Shown here: piece by piece, positions 8,692 through 17,334 of the stretch
How positions within the stretch are numbered: the first letter of the stretch is position 1
Layout: every line of letters begins with the position of its first letter
From: JADKAV01 sp963732355
GTDB lineage: Bacteria; Actinomycetota; Actinomycetes; S36-B12; UBA10799
DNA length: 64,000 nt
Assembly (NCBI GenBank): GCA_963732355.1
Contig: CAVSZD010000010.1
Coordinates: 372,001-436,000, forward strand
Direction of reading: 5' to 3'
Notes under the pieces: generated by a model
Database searches by the model: none
Told to the model about the DNA's origin: nothing
What the model saw: the letters and a program-made list of their open reading frames with translations, nothing else
Position numbers and translations under genes: made by a program

Positions 8692-9408
8692 GTGGCAGAT
8701 GTTGAGTTTCGCAGTGATGTGACGGTCGAGCTGGTGAGGGCCGCGGCCCAGGACGCGGATGTTCTGTTCGCGGCCAGAGTGTCGACCAAGGGGGAGTCAT
8801 CCCTCGACGATGTCGATGGTGATGCTCAACGCTCCCAAGGTTTGATCAACTACTTGATGCGTGATCGGCACGGGTCGCCGTTCGAGCACAACTCGATGAC
8901 GTTCTTCGTGAGCGCGCCGATCTTCGTGTTCCGCGAGTTCATGCGGCACCGGATCGCCTCGTACAACGAGGAGAGCGGCCGCTACCGCGAGTTGCGACCG
9001 GTGTTCTATGTTCCCGGTCCCGAACGCAAACTGGTTCAAGAGGGCAAACCGGGGGCGTACGACTTCGTCGACGGGACCCCCGAGCAGTACCGCATCACAG
9101 TCGAACAGACCAAGGCGGCGTGCCTGAGCGCGTACTCGGCCTATCAGGCGATGCTCGATGCAGGCGTGGCCCGTGAGGTGGCCCGGACCGTGCTGCCCGT
9201 GGGAACGTACAGCTCGATGTACGTGACCATGAACGCGCGATCACTGATGAACTTCCTGTCCCTGCGGACCAAGCGACCGGATGCCGCCTTCCCGTCCTTC
9301 CCGCAAAGGGAGATCGAGATGGTGGCCGACGTCATGGAAGAGCGATGGGCCGAACTCATGCCGCTCACACACGAGGCCTTCGAACGCAACGGCCGGGTGG
9401 CGCCGTAG
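8692..9408 (+). CDS. thyX: Flavin-dependent thymidylate synthase ThyX
   Basis: Makes dTMP from dUMP using methylene-tetrahydrofolate and FAD/NADPH; unrelated to ThyA. 238 residues. The ThyX signature RHR-x(2)-SYNEESGRY is present (about residues 84-97), with the upstream FEHNSMTFFVSAPIFVFREFMRHR segment and the C-terminal RSLMNFLSLRTK substrate-binding region. The GTG start at 8692 agrees with family length and with the TANNNT box 6 nt upstream. It precedes dapA by 29 nt, but dapA appears to have its own promoter. Confidence 0.97.
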   Translation: MADVEFRSDVTVELVRAAAQDADVLFAARVSTKGESSLDDVDGDAQRSQGLINYLMRDRHGSPFEHNSMTFFVSAPIFVFREFMRHRIASYNEESGRYRELRPVFYVPGPERKLVQEGKPGAYDFVDGTPEQYRITVEQTKAACLSAYSAYQAMLDAGVAREVARTVLPVGTYSSMYVTMNARSLMNFLSLRTKRPDAAFPSFPQREIEMVADVMEERWAELMPLTHEAFERNGRVAP

Positions 9409-9424
9409 GCAACGCGTCGGAAGG

Positions 9425-9430
9425 TAGCGT
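9425..9430 (+). promoter_or_regulatory. Putative -10 element for leaderless dapA
   Basis: TAGCGT followed by 7 nt and the dapA ATG. The same geometry is seen at hisD, thyX, ftsK and parE. Confidence 0.45.
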
Positions 9431-9437
9431 GGGAGTC

Positions 9438-10310
9438 ATGGAGTCGACTTTCGGTTCGGTGATCACAGCGATGGTCACCCCCTTCGACGATGAAGGTGAC
9501 CTTGATACTGCGGGGCTTGCCGCTCTGGCTGAACACCTGGTGGACAACGGCAACGACGGGTTGGTTGTCAATGGGACCACTGGTGAGGCGCCGACCACCT
9601 CGGACACCGAGAAGCTTGAGATCGTGCGCATCGTGGTTGACGCGGTGGGCGACAGGGCCAAGGTGATCGCCGGGGTCGGAACAAGCGACACGGCCCACAG
9701 CGTCGAGCTGGCCAGACAGGCCAACGCTGCTGGCGCGCATGGTCTGCTGGCAGTCACCCCCTACTACAACAAGCCACCCCAGGCGGGGTTGCTCGCACAC
9801 TTCACCGCCGTCGCCGAGGCCACCGATCTGCCTGTCATGCTGTACGACATCCCCGGCCGCTCGGCCACCGAGATCACCACACCCACGCTGATCAGCCTCG
9901 CGGCTCATCCGAACATTCGAGCCGTCAAGGACGCGAAGGGTGACCTTGTCGCTTCCGCACAGGTCATGGCGCAGACCGACCTGCTTTGGTACTCAGGCGA
10001 GGACGGACTGAATCTGCCGTTGTTGTCGCTGGGAGCCACTGGTTTCGTCAGCGTGATCGGGCACTTCGTCGGATCGGCCCTGGCCAGGATGCGGGAGGCG
10101 TTCCTGGCCGGTGACTGGAAGCAAGCACGAGATCTGCACTTCTCGACGCTGCCTGTCACAGAAGCGGTCTTCGCCACCCAGGCGGTAATGACGGTCAAAG
10201 GGGCATTGAATCGGCTAGGGCTGCCAGGGGGCAGCGTCCGCTCGCCCTTGGTGGCAGCCAGCGAGGCGCAGATCAGCGCAGTCGTGCAAGCACTCGGAGC
10301 CCGGCGGTGA
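9438..10310 (+). CDS. dapA: 4-hydroxy-tetrahydrodipicolinate synthase
   Basis: First committed step of lysine and diaminopimelate synthesis: condensation of pyruvate with aspartate semialdehyde. 290 residues, a TIM-barrel lyase. Seen: GTTGEAPTT (pyruvate-binding GTTGE), the active-site tyrosine region TPYYNKPPQ, the second tyrosine in VMLYDIPGRSA, and the Schiff-base lysine in IRAVKDAKGD. The ATG at 9438 (MESTFGSVITAMVTPF) matches family N-termini; an open frame upstream lies inside thyX. GTGA overlap with rnj makes dapA-rnj one coupled unit, an arrangement common in actinobacteria. The later pathway gene dapF is at 26.9 kb. Confidence 0.96.
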   Translation: MESTFGSVITAMVTPFDDEGDLDTAGLAALAEHLVDNGNDGLVVNGTTGEAPTTSDTEKLEIVRIVVDAVGDRAKVIAGVGTSDTAHSVELARQANAAGAHGLLAVTPYYNKPPQAGLLAHFTAVAEATDLPVMLYDIPGRSATEITTPTLISLAAHPNIRAVKDAKGDLVASAQVMAQTDLLWYSGEDGLNLPLLSLGATGFVSVIGHFVGSALARMREAFLAGDWKQARDLHFSTLPVTEAVFATQAVMTVKGALNRLGLPGGSVRSPLVAASEAQISAVVQALGARR

Positions 10311-11974
10311 GCACGCCGGTGCCGGCACTTGCCCCCGGAGCACTGCGCGTCGTTGCGCTCGGTGGGCTGGGCGAGATCGGCCGCAACATGACGGTCTTCG
10401 AGTGCGACGGGCAGTTGCTGATCGTCGATTGCGGGGTGCTGTTCCCCGAGGAATCACAGCCCGGGGTCGACTTGATCCTGCCCGACTTCGAGTACATCCG
10501 CGAACGGCTGGCCGACGTCGTCGGGCTGGTGCTGACCCACGGGCATGAAGATCACATCGGTGCCGTGCCGTTCCTTTTGCGTGAACGCCCCGACATTCCC
10601 ATCTACGGCTCCCGGCTGACCTTGGCACTACTGGAGGCCAAGCTGCGCGAGCATCGCCAGAAGCCGCCCCTGCAGGTGGTCAAGGAGGGCGACACCGAGT
10701 GGCTCGGGGCCTTCCGGGTGGAGTTCGTCGCGGTCAACCACTCCATCCCGGATGCCCTGGCTGTCTGCATCGACACCACCGCTGGGCGGGTCGTGCACAC
10801 CGGCGACTTCAAGATGGATCAACTCCCGCTGGATGGCCGGATCACCGATCTGAGGGCACTGGCCCGGCTCGGTCAAGAGGGAGTAGACCTGTTGCTGGTG
10901 GACTCGACCAACGCCGAAGTGGGCGGCTTCGTCACCAGTGAGGCCGAGATTCTGCCTGCTCTGGAACAGGTCATGGTGAGCACGTCAAAGCGGGTCATCG
11001 TCGCCAGTTTCGCCAGTCACGTGCACCGGATCCAGCAGGTCATCGACGTGGCCACTCGCAATGGACGCAAGATCGCGCTCGTGGGCCGCTCGATGGTGCG
11101 CAACATGAACGTTGCTCGCGACCTCGGCTACCTGCAGGTGCCCGCCAACACCCTGGTCAACGTGGATCGGCTCTCCGAACTCCCGGACGACCAGATAGTT
11201 CTGGTCTGCACCGGCTCGCAGGGGGAGCCGATGGCGGTGCTGTCGCGGATTGCTGCCCATGACCACGAGATCCGGGTCGGCCCGGGTGACACGGTGGTCC
11301 TGGCGTCCTCACTGATCCCCGGAAACGAGAATGCGGTCAACCGTGTTATCAACGGACTGACTGCGACCGGTGCCCGTGTCGTGCACAAGGGCAACGCCAT
11401 GGTCCACGTCTCCGGGCACGCGGCGGCCGGTGAACTGCTGTATCTCTACAACATCGTCAAGCCGGCCAACGTTATGCCCGTCCACGGTGAGGTGCGCCAT
11501 CTGCATGCGAACGCGCGCCTGGCCGGGCTCACGGGTGTGGACGCCGATCGGATCGTGATCGCCGAAGACGGCTCTGTGATCGACCTGGTTGATGGCAGGG
11601 CACAGATCGTGGGCCAGGTGCCGTGCGGCTATGTGTATGTCGACGGAGCCAGCGTCGGCGACATTACCGAAGGATCCTTGAAGGACCGGCGGATCCTGGG
11701 GGAAGAGGGCTTCATCTCGGTGGTGGTCGTCGTGGATCACGTGGAGCGAAAGATCCTGCGTGGACCGGAGATTCACGCCCGAGGGTTTGCAGACTCTGAC
11801 GCTGTCTTCGATGAAGTGGTGCCCGTGATCGCGGACAAGATCACCGCTGCCCTCAAGGAGGGTGTCACCGATCAGCATGCCCTCGGCCAGGTCGTCCGGC
11901 GCACGCTCGGACGGTGGGTGAGCGGTCAGCACCGACGCCGGCCCATGATCGTCCCCGTCGTGATCGAGGGCTGA
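10307..11974 (+). CDS. rnj: Ribonuclease J
   Basis: A metallo-beta-lactamase/beta-CASP ribonuclease with endo- and 5'-3' exonuclease activity in mRNA decay and rRNA maturation. 555 residues. The Zn ligand motif is THGHEDHIGAVPF (about residues 77-89), followed by VVHTGDFKMDQ, the beta-CASP segment SFASHVHRIQQ and the RNase J signature GSQGEPMAVLSRIA; the C-terminal degradation domain ends in RRRPMIVPVVIEG. The GTG start overlaps dapA by 4 nt. A strong hairpin begins at its stop codon. Confidence 0.97.
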   Translation: MSTPVPALAPGALRVVALGGLGEIGRNMTVFECDGQLLIVDCGVLFPEESQPGVDLILPDFEYIRERLADVVGLVLTHGHEDHIGAVPFLLRERPDIPIYGSRLTLALLEAKLREHRQKPPLQVVKEGDTEWLGAFRVEFVAVNHSIPDALAVCIDTTAGRVVHTGDFKMDQLPLDGRITDLRALARLGQEGVDLLLVDSTNAEVGGFVTSEAEILPALEQVMVSTSKRVIVASFASHVHRIQQVIDVATRNGRKIALVGRSMVRNMNVARDLGYLQVPANTLVNVDRLSELPDDQIVLVCTGSQGEPMAVLSRIAAHDHEIRVGPGDTVVLASSLIPGNENAVNRVINGLTATGARVVHKGNAMVHVSGHAAAGELLYLYNIVKPANVMPVHGEVRHLHANARLAGLTGVDADRIVIAEDGSVIDLVDGRAQIVGQVPCGYVYVDGASVGDITEGSLKDRRILGEEGFISVVVVVDHVERKILRGPEIHARGFADSDAVFDEVVPVIADKITAALKEGVTDQHALGQVVRRTLGRWVSGQHRRRPMIVPVVIEG

Positions 11975-12008
11975 TTCGGCGCGGCGACACGCGCCCGTGC
12001 GCCGAATC
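11973..12008 (+). terminator. Hairpin terminator after dapA-rnj
   Basis: Perfect 10-bp inverted repeat, GATTCGGCGC and GCGCCGAATC, separated by 16 nt and starting inside the rnj stop codon. There is no T tract after it, so termination is inferred from position (end of an operon, 32 nt before the ftsK -10 box). Confidence 0.6.
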
Positions 12009-12039
12009 GTCGTGGCGCCGTGCTGTCCGATCCTGCCGA

Positions 12040-12045
12040 TACGCT
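12040..12045 (+). promoter_or_regulatory. Putative -10 element for leaderless ftsK
   Basis: TACGCT followed by 7 nt and the ftsK ATG, with no ribosome-binding site between. Confidence 0.45.
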
Positions 12046-12052
12046 GGACCCC

Positions 12053-14533
12053 ATGGCATCCCGCACGTCCACCCGCAGTTCGCGGCCGAACTCCAAGAGT
12101 TCGCGCTCCAGACCACCGGCCAAGAAGACGGCGAGCAAGTCTGCCGCTTCGGCGAAGAAGTCATCGTCGGCCACCAAGAAGTCGGGCGGCTTCAGCGCCT
12201 TCCTGCGAGGTGTGCTGCGCGCTCTGGTCGCCGCTTGGCTGGGAGCCGCTCACTTCCTCGGTGGCGCAGCCAGGCGCGTTGGTCACAGCGCCCGTGACCT
12301 GGATCCAGGCCTCCGGCGCGACGGCATCGGTCTGCTCTACTTGCTTCTTGCTGTGGTCGTGGCCGCAGTTGCCTGGTGGGGTGCCGACGGCGGACTGGAA
12401 CCGGCCGTCACCTTCGTCGTGACAGGTGCTGTGGGCTCGCTCGACGCTCTTGTGCCGCTGTTCCTGGGCTGGCTTTCGTGGCGCACACTGCGCCACCCCG
12501 AGCGCAAGTTCAAGGCACATCACCTCATCGGTGGACTGCTCGTTGTGCTTGCCGCGGCCGGACTGCTGCACCTGTTCAACGGTTCGGCTCAACCCATCGA
12601 CGGCCAGCAGGCGATGCGCGCCGGCGGCGGGTGGGCCGGGTGGCTGGCCACCATCCCCTTCCTCACCCTGCTCGGCCCCATCCTGACCGGTGTCATCCTG
12701 GTGCTAGTCCTCGCGGCGGGTCTGCTGATGGCCACCGGCACTTCCGTGGCCGATCTGCGGACCCGCGCGAAGGCGGTGGACACCACCGCTGCCACCGCTT
12801 GGATGAAGGCCCGGCTCGGTCACGGTTCGGCAAAGGAATCGGAGAAGATCCCCGAGGACCTCGCCGGCGATGAGGCCTTTGTGACGCCGGTGTCGCAGGA
12901 GCCCAAAGACCCGTTCGTCGACGACGACAGCACCAAGCAGATCGACCCGTCGACCATGGTTGCGATGGCCCAGGACCTGACCGTCGAGGTGGATCCGTCG
13001 CAGTTTGACGAGTTCGACCTCTCAATGGCTGAGCAACTACTCCTGTCCGGTGACGTGGTCTATCGCCTGCCACCTCTGGAACTGCTCAAGCCAGGACCGC
13101 CGCACAAGGCCGCCACCGCGGCCAACGATCAGGTGGTCGCCGCACTCACCGCGGTCCTGGACCAGTTCGAGGTGGATGCGCGAGTCACCGGTTTCAGCCG
13201 CGGACCGACAGTCACGCGCTACGAGGTGGAACTCGGTCCGGCCGTCAAGGTCGAGCGAGTGACAGCCTTGAGCAAGAACATCTCCTACGCGGTCAAGAGC
13301 CCCGAGGTGCGGATCCTTTCGCCCATCCCCGGCAAGTCCGCGATCGGCATCGAGATTCCCAACACCGACCGCGAGAACGTGAGCCTGTCCGACGTTCTGC
13401 GCAGCCGGAAGGCCCAGTCGGACTCGCACCCGATGCTGATCGGGCTGGGCAAGGACGTCGAGGGCGGCTTCGTTGTGGGCAATCTTGCGAAGATGCCTCA
13501 CCTATTGGTCGCTGGAGCGACCGGTGCCGGCAAGTCGGTCTGCATCAACACGCTCATCACCTCGGTTCTGGCCCGCGCCACGCCCGACGAGGTCCGAATG
13601 GTGCTGATCGACCCGAAGCGCGTCGAATTGAGCATCTACGACGGGATCCCGCACCTGATCACCCCGATCGTCACCGATCCGAAGAAGGCAGCCGACATCC
13701 TGCAGTGGGTTGTCAAGGAGATGGAGACCCGCTACGACGACCTGGCCGCCTACGGATTCCGCCACATCGACGACTTCAACAAGGCGGTCGCAGCCGGCAC
13801 GGTTGTGCCCCCGCCGGGTACACAGCGCTCGCTACAGCCCTACCCGTACCTGCTGATCATCGTGGACGAACTCGCAGACCTGATGATGGTGGCGCCACGC
13901 GATGTTGAAGATGCGATCGTGCGGATCACGCAGTTGGCCCGCGCAGCAGGTATCCACCTGGTGCTGGCCACCCAGCGTCCCAGCGTTGACGTCGTCACCG
14001 GTCTGATCAAGGCGAATGTGCCGTCGCGGCTGGCCTTCTCCACATCCAGTCAGACCGACAGCCGGGTCATCCTCGACCAGCCGGGGGCCGAGAAGCTCAT
14101 CGGCCAAGGTGATGGACTGTTCCTGCCGATGGGTGCCAGTAAGCCCATTCGGTTGCAGGGTGCGTTCGTGCCCGAGCACGAGATCCGCAGCGTGGTGGCC
14201 CATTGCCGCGCACAGATGGCCCCGGTCTACCGCGAGGACATCTCGCAGGCTGCGGGCTCGCGAGCGATCATCGACGGTGACATCGGGGACGACCTCGAAC
14301 TCGTGTGCCAAGCAGCGGAACTCATCGTGAGCACGCAGTTCGGCTCGACGTCGATGTTGCAGCGCAAGCTCCGGGTCGGTTTCGCCAAGGCCGGACGCCT
14401 CATGGATCTGCTCGAGGTGCGTGGCGTGGTCGGGCCCAGCGAGGGTTCCAAGGCTCGGGAGGTCCTCGTGACCCCCGATGACCTCCCGGCCGTTATCGCC
14501 GATCTGCGCGGGGTGGGCGGCGGCACCCAGTGA
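12053..14533 (+). CDS. ftsK: DNA translocase FtsK/SpoIIIE
   Basis: Septum-located ATP-driven DNA pump that clears chromosome ends during division. 826 residues. The N-terminus is a basic Ser/Lys-rich tail, then about four hydrophobic segments (roughly residues 80-230: LLYLLLAVVVAAVAWW, LLVVLAAAGLLHLF, ILTGVILVLVLAAGLL), an acidic linker, the alpha/beta motor with Walker A GATGAGKS and Walker B LLIIVDELADLMM, and a C-terminal winged-helix gamma domain that binds polar KOPS sites (TSMLQRKLRVGFAKAGRLMDLLE). The ATG at 12053 is chosen because the TACGCT box lies 7 nt upstream and upstream in-frame codons give unrelated residues. It overlaps rimO by 4 nt. Confidence 0.96.
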   Translation: MASRTSTRSSRPNSKSSRSRPPAKKTASKSAASAKKSSSATKKSGGFSAFLRGVLRALVAAWLGAAHFLGGAARRVGHSARDLDPGLRRDGIGLLYLLLAVVVAAVAWWGADGGLEPAVTFVVTGAVGSLDALVPLFLGWLSWRTLRHPERKFKAHHLIGGLLVVLAAAGLLHLFNGSAQPIDGQQAMRAGGGWAGWLATIPFLTLLGPILTGVILVLVLAAGLLMATGTSVADLRTRAKAVDTTAATAWMKARLGHGSAKESEKIPEDLAGDEAFVTPVSQEPKDPFVDDDSTKQIDPSTMVAMAQDLTVEVDPSQFDEFDLSMAEQLLLSGDVVYRLPPLELLKPGPPHKAATAANDQVVAALTAVLDQFEVDARVTGFSRGPTVTRYEVELGPAVKVERVTALSKNISYAVKSPEVRILSPIPGKSAIGIEIPNTDRENVSLSDVLRSRKAQSDSHPMLIGLGKDVEGGFVVGNLAKMPHLLVAGATGAGKSVCINTLITSVLARATPDEVRMVLIDPKRVELSIYDGIPHLITPIVTDPKKAADILQWVVKEMETRYDDLAAYGFRHIDDFNKAVAAGTVVPPPGTQRSLQPYPYLLIIVDELADLMMVAPRDVEDAIVRITQLARAAGIHLVLATQRPSVDVVTGLIKANVPSRLAFSTSSQTDSRVILDQPGAEKLIGQGDGLFLPMGASKPIRLQGAFVPEHEIRSVVAHCRAQMAPVYREDISQAAGSRAIIDGDIGDDLELVCQAAELIVSTQFGSTSMLQRKLRVGFAKAGRLMDLLEVRGVVGPSEGSKAREVLVTPDDLPAVIADLRGVGGGTQ

Positions 14534-15864
14534 GTCGCCCCTCGGTCTCGATCATCACGTTGGGGTGCGCCCGCAACGAGGTTGACTCCGAGGAATTGGC
14601 GGGTGCATTGGCGCAGGACGGCTGGGACCTTGTGACCGATCCGGCCCAGGCGGACACGGTCGTGGTGAATACCTGCGGGTTCATCGAGGCAGCCAAACGC
14701 GATTCGATCGACACCGTCTTGAGCGCCAGCGATCTACCGGCGAAAGTGGTGGCTGTCGGATGTATGGCCGAGCGGTATGGCAAGGAGTTGGCGTCGTCGC
14801 TGCCCGAAGCGGATGCCGTGTTGGGCTTCGATGCCTACCCCGATCTGCCGAAGTCGCTGCGCCGCATCCTGGCCGGAGAGCATCCAGCGGCCCATACGCC
14901 CCGCGACCGGCGCACACTGCAGCCAGTCGCACCCACGGCTCGTTCGTCCGACCTGGCGGTACTTCCCGGGCATATCGGCATGCGCCGGCGTCTAGAGGAA
15001 GGTCCCGTGGCGTCGGTCAAACTGGCCTCCGGGTGCGACCGTCGGTGCACGTTCTGCGCGATTCCCTCATTCCGGGGCTCGTTCGTGTCGCGCAGACCGA
15101 CCGACATCGTGAACGAGGTCGATTGGCTGGTCGGTCAAGGTGTTCTCGAGGTGAACCTGGTCAGCGAGAACTCGACGTCCTACGGCAAGGACTTCGGAGA
15201 TCTACGGCTGCTGGAGTCCCTGCTCGCCGATCTGGCGGGAACCCAGGGGCTTGAGCGTGTGCGGGTGGCCTACCTGCAGCCGGCTGAGATGCGGCCCGAC
15301 TTGATTCAGCTCGTGGCAAGCACCGTCGGTGTGGCGCCATACTTCGACCTCTCCTTCCAGCACGCAAGCCCCGACGTACTTCGACGCATGCGGCGGTTCG
15401 GTGGCTCGGATGATTTCCTGCGCCTCATCGACCAGATCCGGGAGGCGAATCCGGCGGCCGCAATCCGGTCGAACTTCATTGTGGGCTTCCCCGGGGAGAC
15501 CCCGGCCGACTTCGACATGCTCATCGAATTCCTCAATCTCGCCCAACTCGATGCGATCGGGGTGTTCGGTTATTCCGATGAGGAGGGGACTGAAGCTGTC
15601 TCGCTACCCGGCCATGTGGACGCCGACGAGATCGACCTGCGCACGGACGCGCTAGCCTCGGTGGCCGATGAAGTGATGGCCCAGCGTTCTGCAGCGAGGG
15701 TTGGTGAATCGGTGCGCGTGATCGTCGAGGCCGGCAAGACACAGTTCCAGGGCCCGGAAGACGGATCGACGCAGCTGCTGGGTTCCCCCACTGCGGAGGT
15801 GGTCGTCGCGCGGGTGGTCGATACCGACGGCGCCGACTTGATCGCAGAGGTGCAGCGTGGCTGA
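14530..15864 (+). CDS. rimO: Ribosomal protein S12 methylthiotransferase
   Basis: Radical-SAM enzyme adding a methylthio group to the conserved Asp of ribosomal protein S12. 444 residues. It has an N-terminal UPF0004 domain with cluster cysteines in ITLGCARNEVDSEE, VVNTCGFIEAAK and AVGCMAER, the radical-SAM motif CDRRCTFC (about residue 169) and a C-terminal TRAM domain. N-terminal details (LGCARNEVD, NTCGFI) distinguish it from MiaB, whose gene is at 23.7 kb. The GTG start overlaps the ftsK stop and the end overlaps pgsA by 8 nt. Confidence 0.95.
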   Translation: MSRPSVSIITLGCARNEVDSEELAGALAQDGWDLVTDPAQADTVVVNTCGFIEAAKRDSIDTVLSASDLPAKVVAVGCMAERYGKELASSLPEADAVLGFDAYPDLPKSLRRILAGEHPAAHTPRDRRTLQPVAPTARSSDLAVLPGHIGMRRRLEEGPVASVKLASGCDRRCTFCAIPSFRGSFVSRRPTDIVNEVDWLVGQGVLEVNLVSENSTSYGKDFGDLRLLESLLADLAGTQGLERVRVAYLQPAEMRPDLIQLVASTVGVAPYFDLSFQHASPDVLRRMRRFGGSDDFLRLIDQIREANPAAAIRSNFIVGFPGETPADFDMLIEFLNLAQLDAIGVFGYSDEEGTEAVSLPGHVDADEIDLRTDALASVADEVMAQRSAARVGESVRVIVEAGKTQFQGPEDGSTQLLGSPTAEVVVARVVDTDGADLIAEVQRG

Positions 15865-16504
15865 GGCGGGCCGCAAGTGGGGGATCCCGGACCCGATGGC
15901 CGATCCGCCGAGCCCCTCGAACCTGTGGAACCTGCCCAATGGGCTCACGATGCTGCGGTTGCTCCTCGTTCCGGTCTTCGGGTACCTGCTGCTGGTCGAC
16001 TCCGGTGAATCCGCCCAAGCCCGGTGGTGGGCTGCCGGGGTCTTCGTCGTCGCGAGCCTCACTGATCTTGCTGACGGTGCAATCGCTCGGTCGCGCAACC
16101 TGGTCACCACCTTCGGCAAGGTCGCCGACCCCATCGCTGACAAAGCCCTGACCGGTGTGGCCTTGCTTGGGCTGAGCTGGCTGGGGGAGTTGCCCTGGTG
16201 GGTGACTGTGGTCATCCTCGGCCGGGAGATCAGCATCACCCTGGCCCGGTTCGTGGTGATCCGCCACGGCGTGATCCCCGCGAGCCGGGGCGGCAAGGCG
16301 AAGACCGTGTCGCAGATGCTGGCGATCTTCTTGTACATCATCCCGGTCACCGGTCTGCTTGCGGATCTGCGTTGGCCGATCATGTTGATCGCTGTTCTGC
16401 TCACGATCCTCACCGGCCTGGACTACATCGTCAGGGCCGTCCGCCTGCGCGAGAACAGCGAGCGCACCGCAATGAAGAGGGCTCGACGTGCTGGCGGCTC
16501 GTGA
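15857..16504 (+). CDS. pgsA: CDP-diacylglycerol-glycerol-3-phosphate 3-phosphatidyltransferase
   Basis: Membrane enzyme forming phosphatidylglycerol phosphate, 215 residues. The CDP-alcohol phosphotransferase signature is complete: DLADGAIARSR, then G and VADPIADK with the last aspartates, between hydrophobic helices (LTMLRLLLVPVFGYLLLV, GVALLGLSWLGELPWWVTVVIL, IMLIAVLLTILTG). The GTG start at 15857 overlaps rimO by 8 nt, and its C-terminus overlaps cinA by 17 nt. The N-terminal 25 residues are hydrophilic, as in actinobacterial homologues. Confidence 0.94.
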   Translation: MAEAGRKWGIPDPMADPPSPSNLWNLPNGLTMLRLLLVPVFGYLLLVDSGESAQARWWAAGVFVVASLTDLADGAIARSRNLVTTFGKVADPIADKALTGVALLGLSWLGELPWWVTVVILGREISITLARFVVIRHGVIPASRGGKAKTVSQMLAIFLYIIPVTGLLADLRWPIMLIAVLLTILTGLDYIVRAVRLRENSERTAMKRARRAGGS

Positions 16505-16952
16505 ACTCATCGCGGAGCTGACCCGCAGGGGCGATTCGGTCTGCACCGTCGAATCGCTGACCGGCGGGCTTCTGTGCGCCGAACTCACCGATGTTCCGGG
16601 GGCGTCCAAAGTGGTGCGCGGTGGGATCGTTGCTTACACGATGGACGCCAAGCGCGACGTTGTCAGCGTCGATGCCGCAACCCTGGCGGCGCATGGTGCG
16701 GTTTCAGCCCAAGCTGCCCGGGAACTCGCCCGAGGTGTCCGGGAGATCTTCGGCGCGACGTGGGCCATCAGCACGACCGGCGTTGCCGGGCCTGCTGAGC
16801 AAGAGGACAAACCGGTCGGCACCGTGTTCGTCGCAATTGACGGTCCGCAAGACGGTGTGCGTCAGTTGGCTCTCGACGGCGACAGACATGCAGTGCGGCA
16901 GCAGACCTGCGAGCTGGCCGTGGAGATGCTCATGGAGTTCTTGGGCACATAA
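16488..16952 (+). CDS. cinA: CinA C-terminal domain protein, nicotinamide-nucleotide amidohydrolase
   Basis: Stand-alone 154-residue CinA-C/PncC domain, which in characterised homologues deamidates NMN. Seen: TVESLTGGLLCAELTDVPGASKV (the usual ESCTGG has Leu in place of Cys here), the central GGIVAYT, ISTTGVAGP and GTVFVAIDG. The N-terminal molybdopterin-like half of full CinA is absent, normal for actinobacteria. It starts with GTG inside the pgsA end. Two short hairpins follow it (16954-16966 and 16971-16983), possibly a weak terminator before clgR. Confidence 0.9.
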   Translation: MLAARELIAELTRRGDSVCTVESLTGGLLCAELTDVPGASKVVRGGIVAYTMDAKRDVVSVDAATLAAHGAVSAQAARELARGVREIFGATWAISTTGVAGPAEQEDKPVGTVFVAIDGPQDGVRQLALDGDRHAVRQQTCELAVEMLMEFLGT

Positions 16953-17076
16953 GCCCGACCGTCGGGAATAGCCCAGTGTGGGCGTTTCGTTGGAGTAAAT
17001 GTGTGGTTAACACCGGATCGTGTAGGTGCTCGTGACGCAACCTTCGCGTACAGTCGTTGCAACGGAAGGAGGAGTG

Positions 17077-17316
17077 ATGGTCGTACTCAGACAAGTTGTC
17101 GGTGATGAATTGCGCCGGCGTCGCATGGATCAAGGACGAACTTTGCGTGATGTTTCGACGTCCGCACGTGTGTCCCTCGGCTATCTCTCCGAAGTCGAGC
17201 GCGGACAAAAAGAAGCCTCCAGTGAACTGCTGGCGGCCATCTGTGGCGCTCTCGAAGTACCCCTTTCCGAAGTCATGCGCTCTGTGAGCGACAACGTCGC
17301 CCGCGCCGGCAACTGA
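17077..17316 (+). CDS. clgR: ClgR-like XRE-family transcriptional regulator
   Basis: A 79-residue helix-turn-helix protein with the core GRTLRDVSTSARVSLGYLSEVERGQKEAS, nearly the textbook ClgR recognition region. ClgR activates clp protease and stress genes in Corynebacterium, Mycobacterium and Streptomyces and is itself a Clp substrate. The Ala-rich C-terminal tail here (SDNVARAGN) may play a similar role, which is an inference. ATG 17077 follows AAGGAGG at 17066-17072. Position directly after pgsA-cinA is conserved in actinobacteria and supports the name. It is convergent with lhr 18 nt away. Confidence 0.88.
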   Translation: MVVLRQVVGDELRRRRMDQGRTLRDVSTSARVSLGYLSEVERGQKEASSELLAAICGALEVPLSEVMRSVSDNVARAGN

Positions 17317-17334
17317 CGACCAACAACTCCGTAG

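Noticed and set aside
17020..17064. A ClgR autoregulatory operator before clgR
   Set aside because: ACGCAACCTTCGCGT has CGC-N7-GCG spacing, not the CGC-N5-GCG expected from the published ClgR motif.
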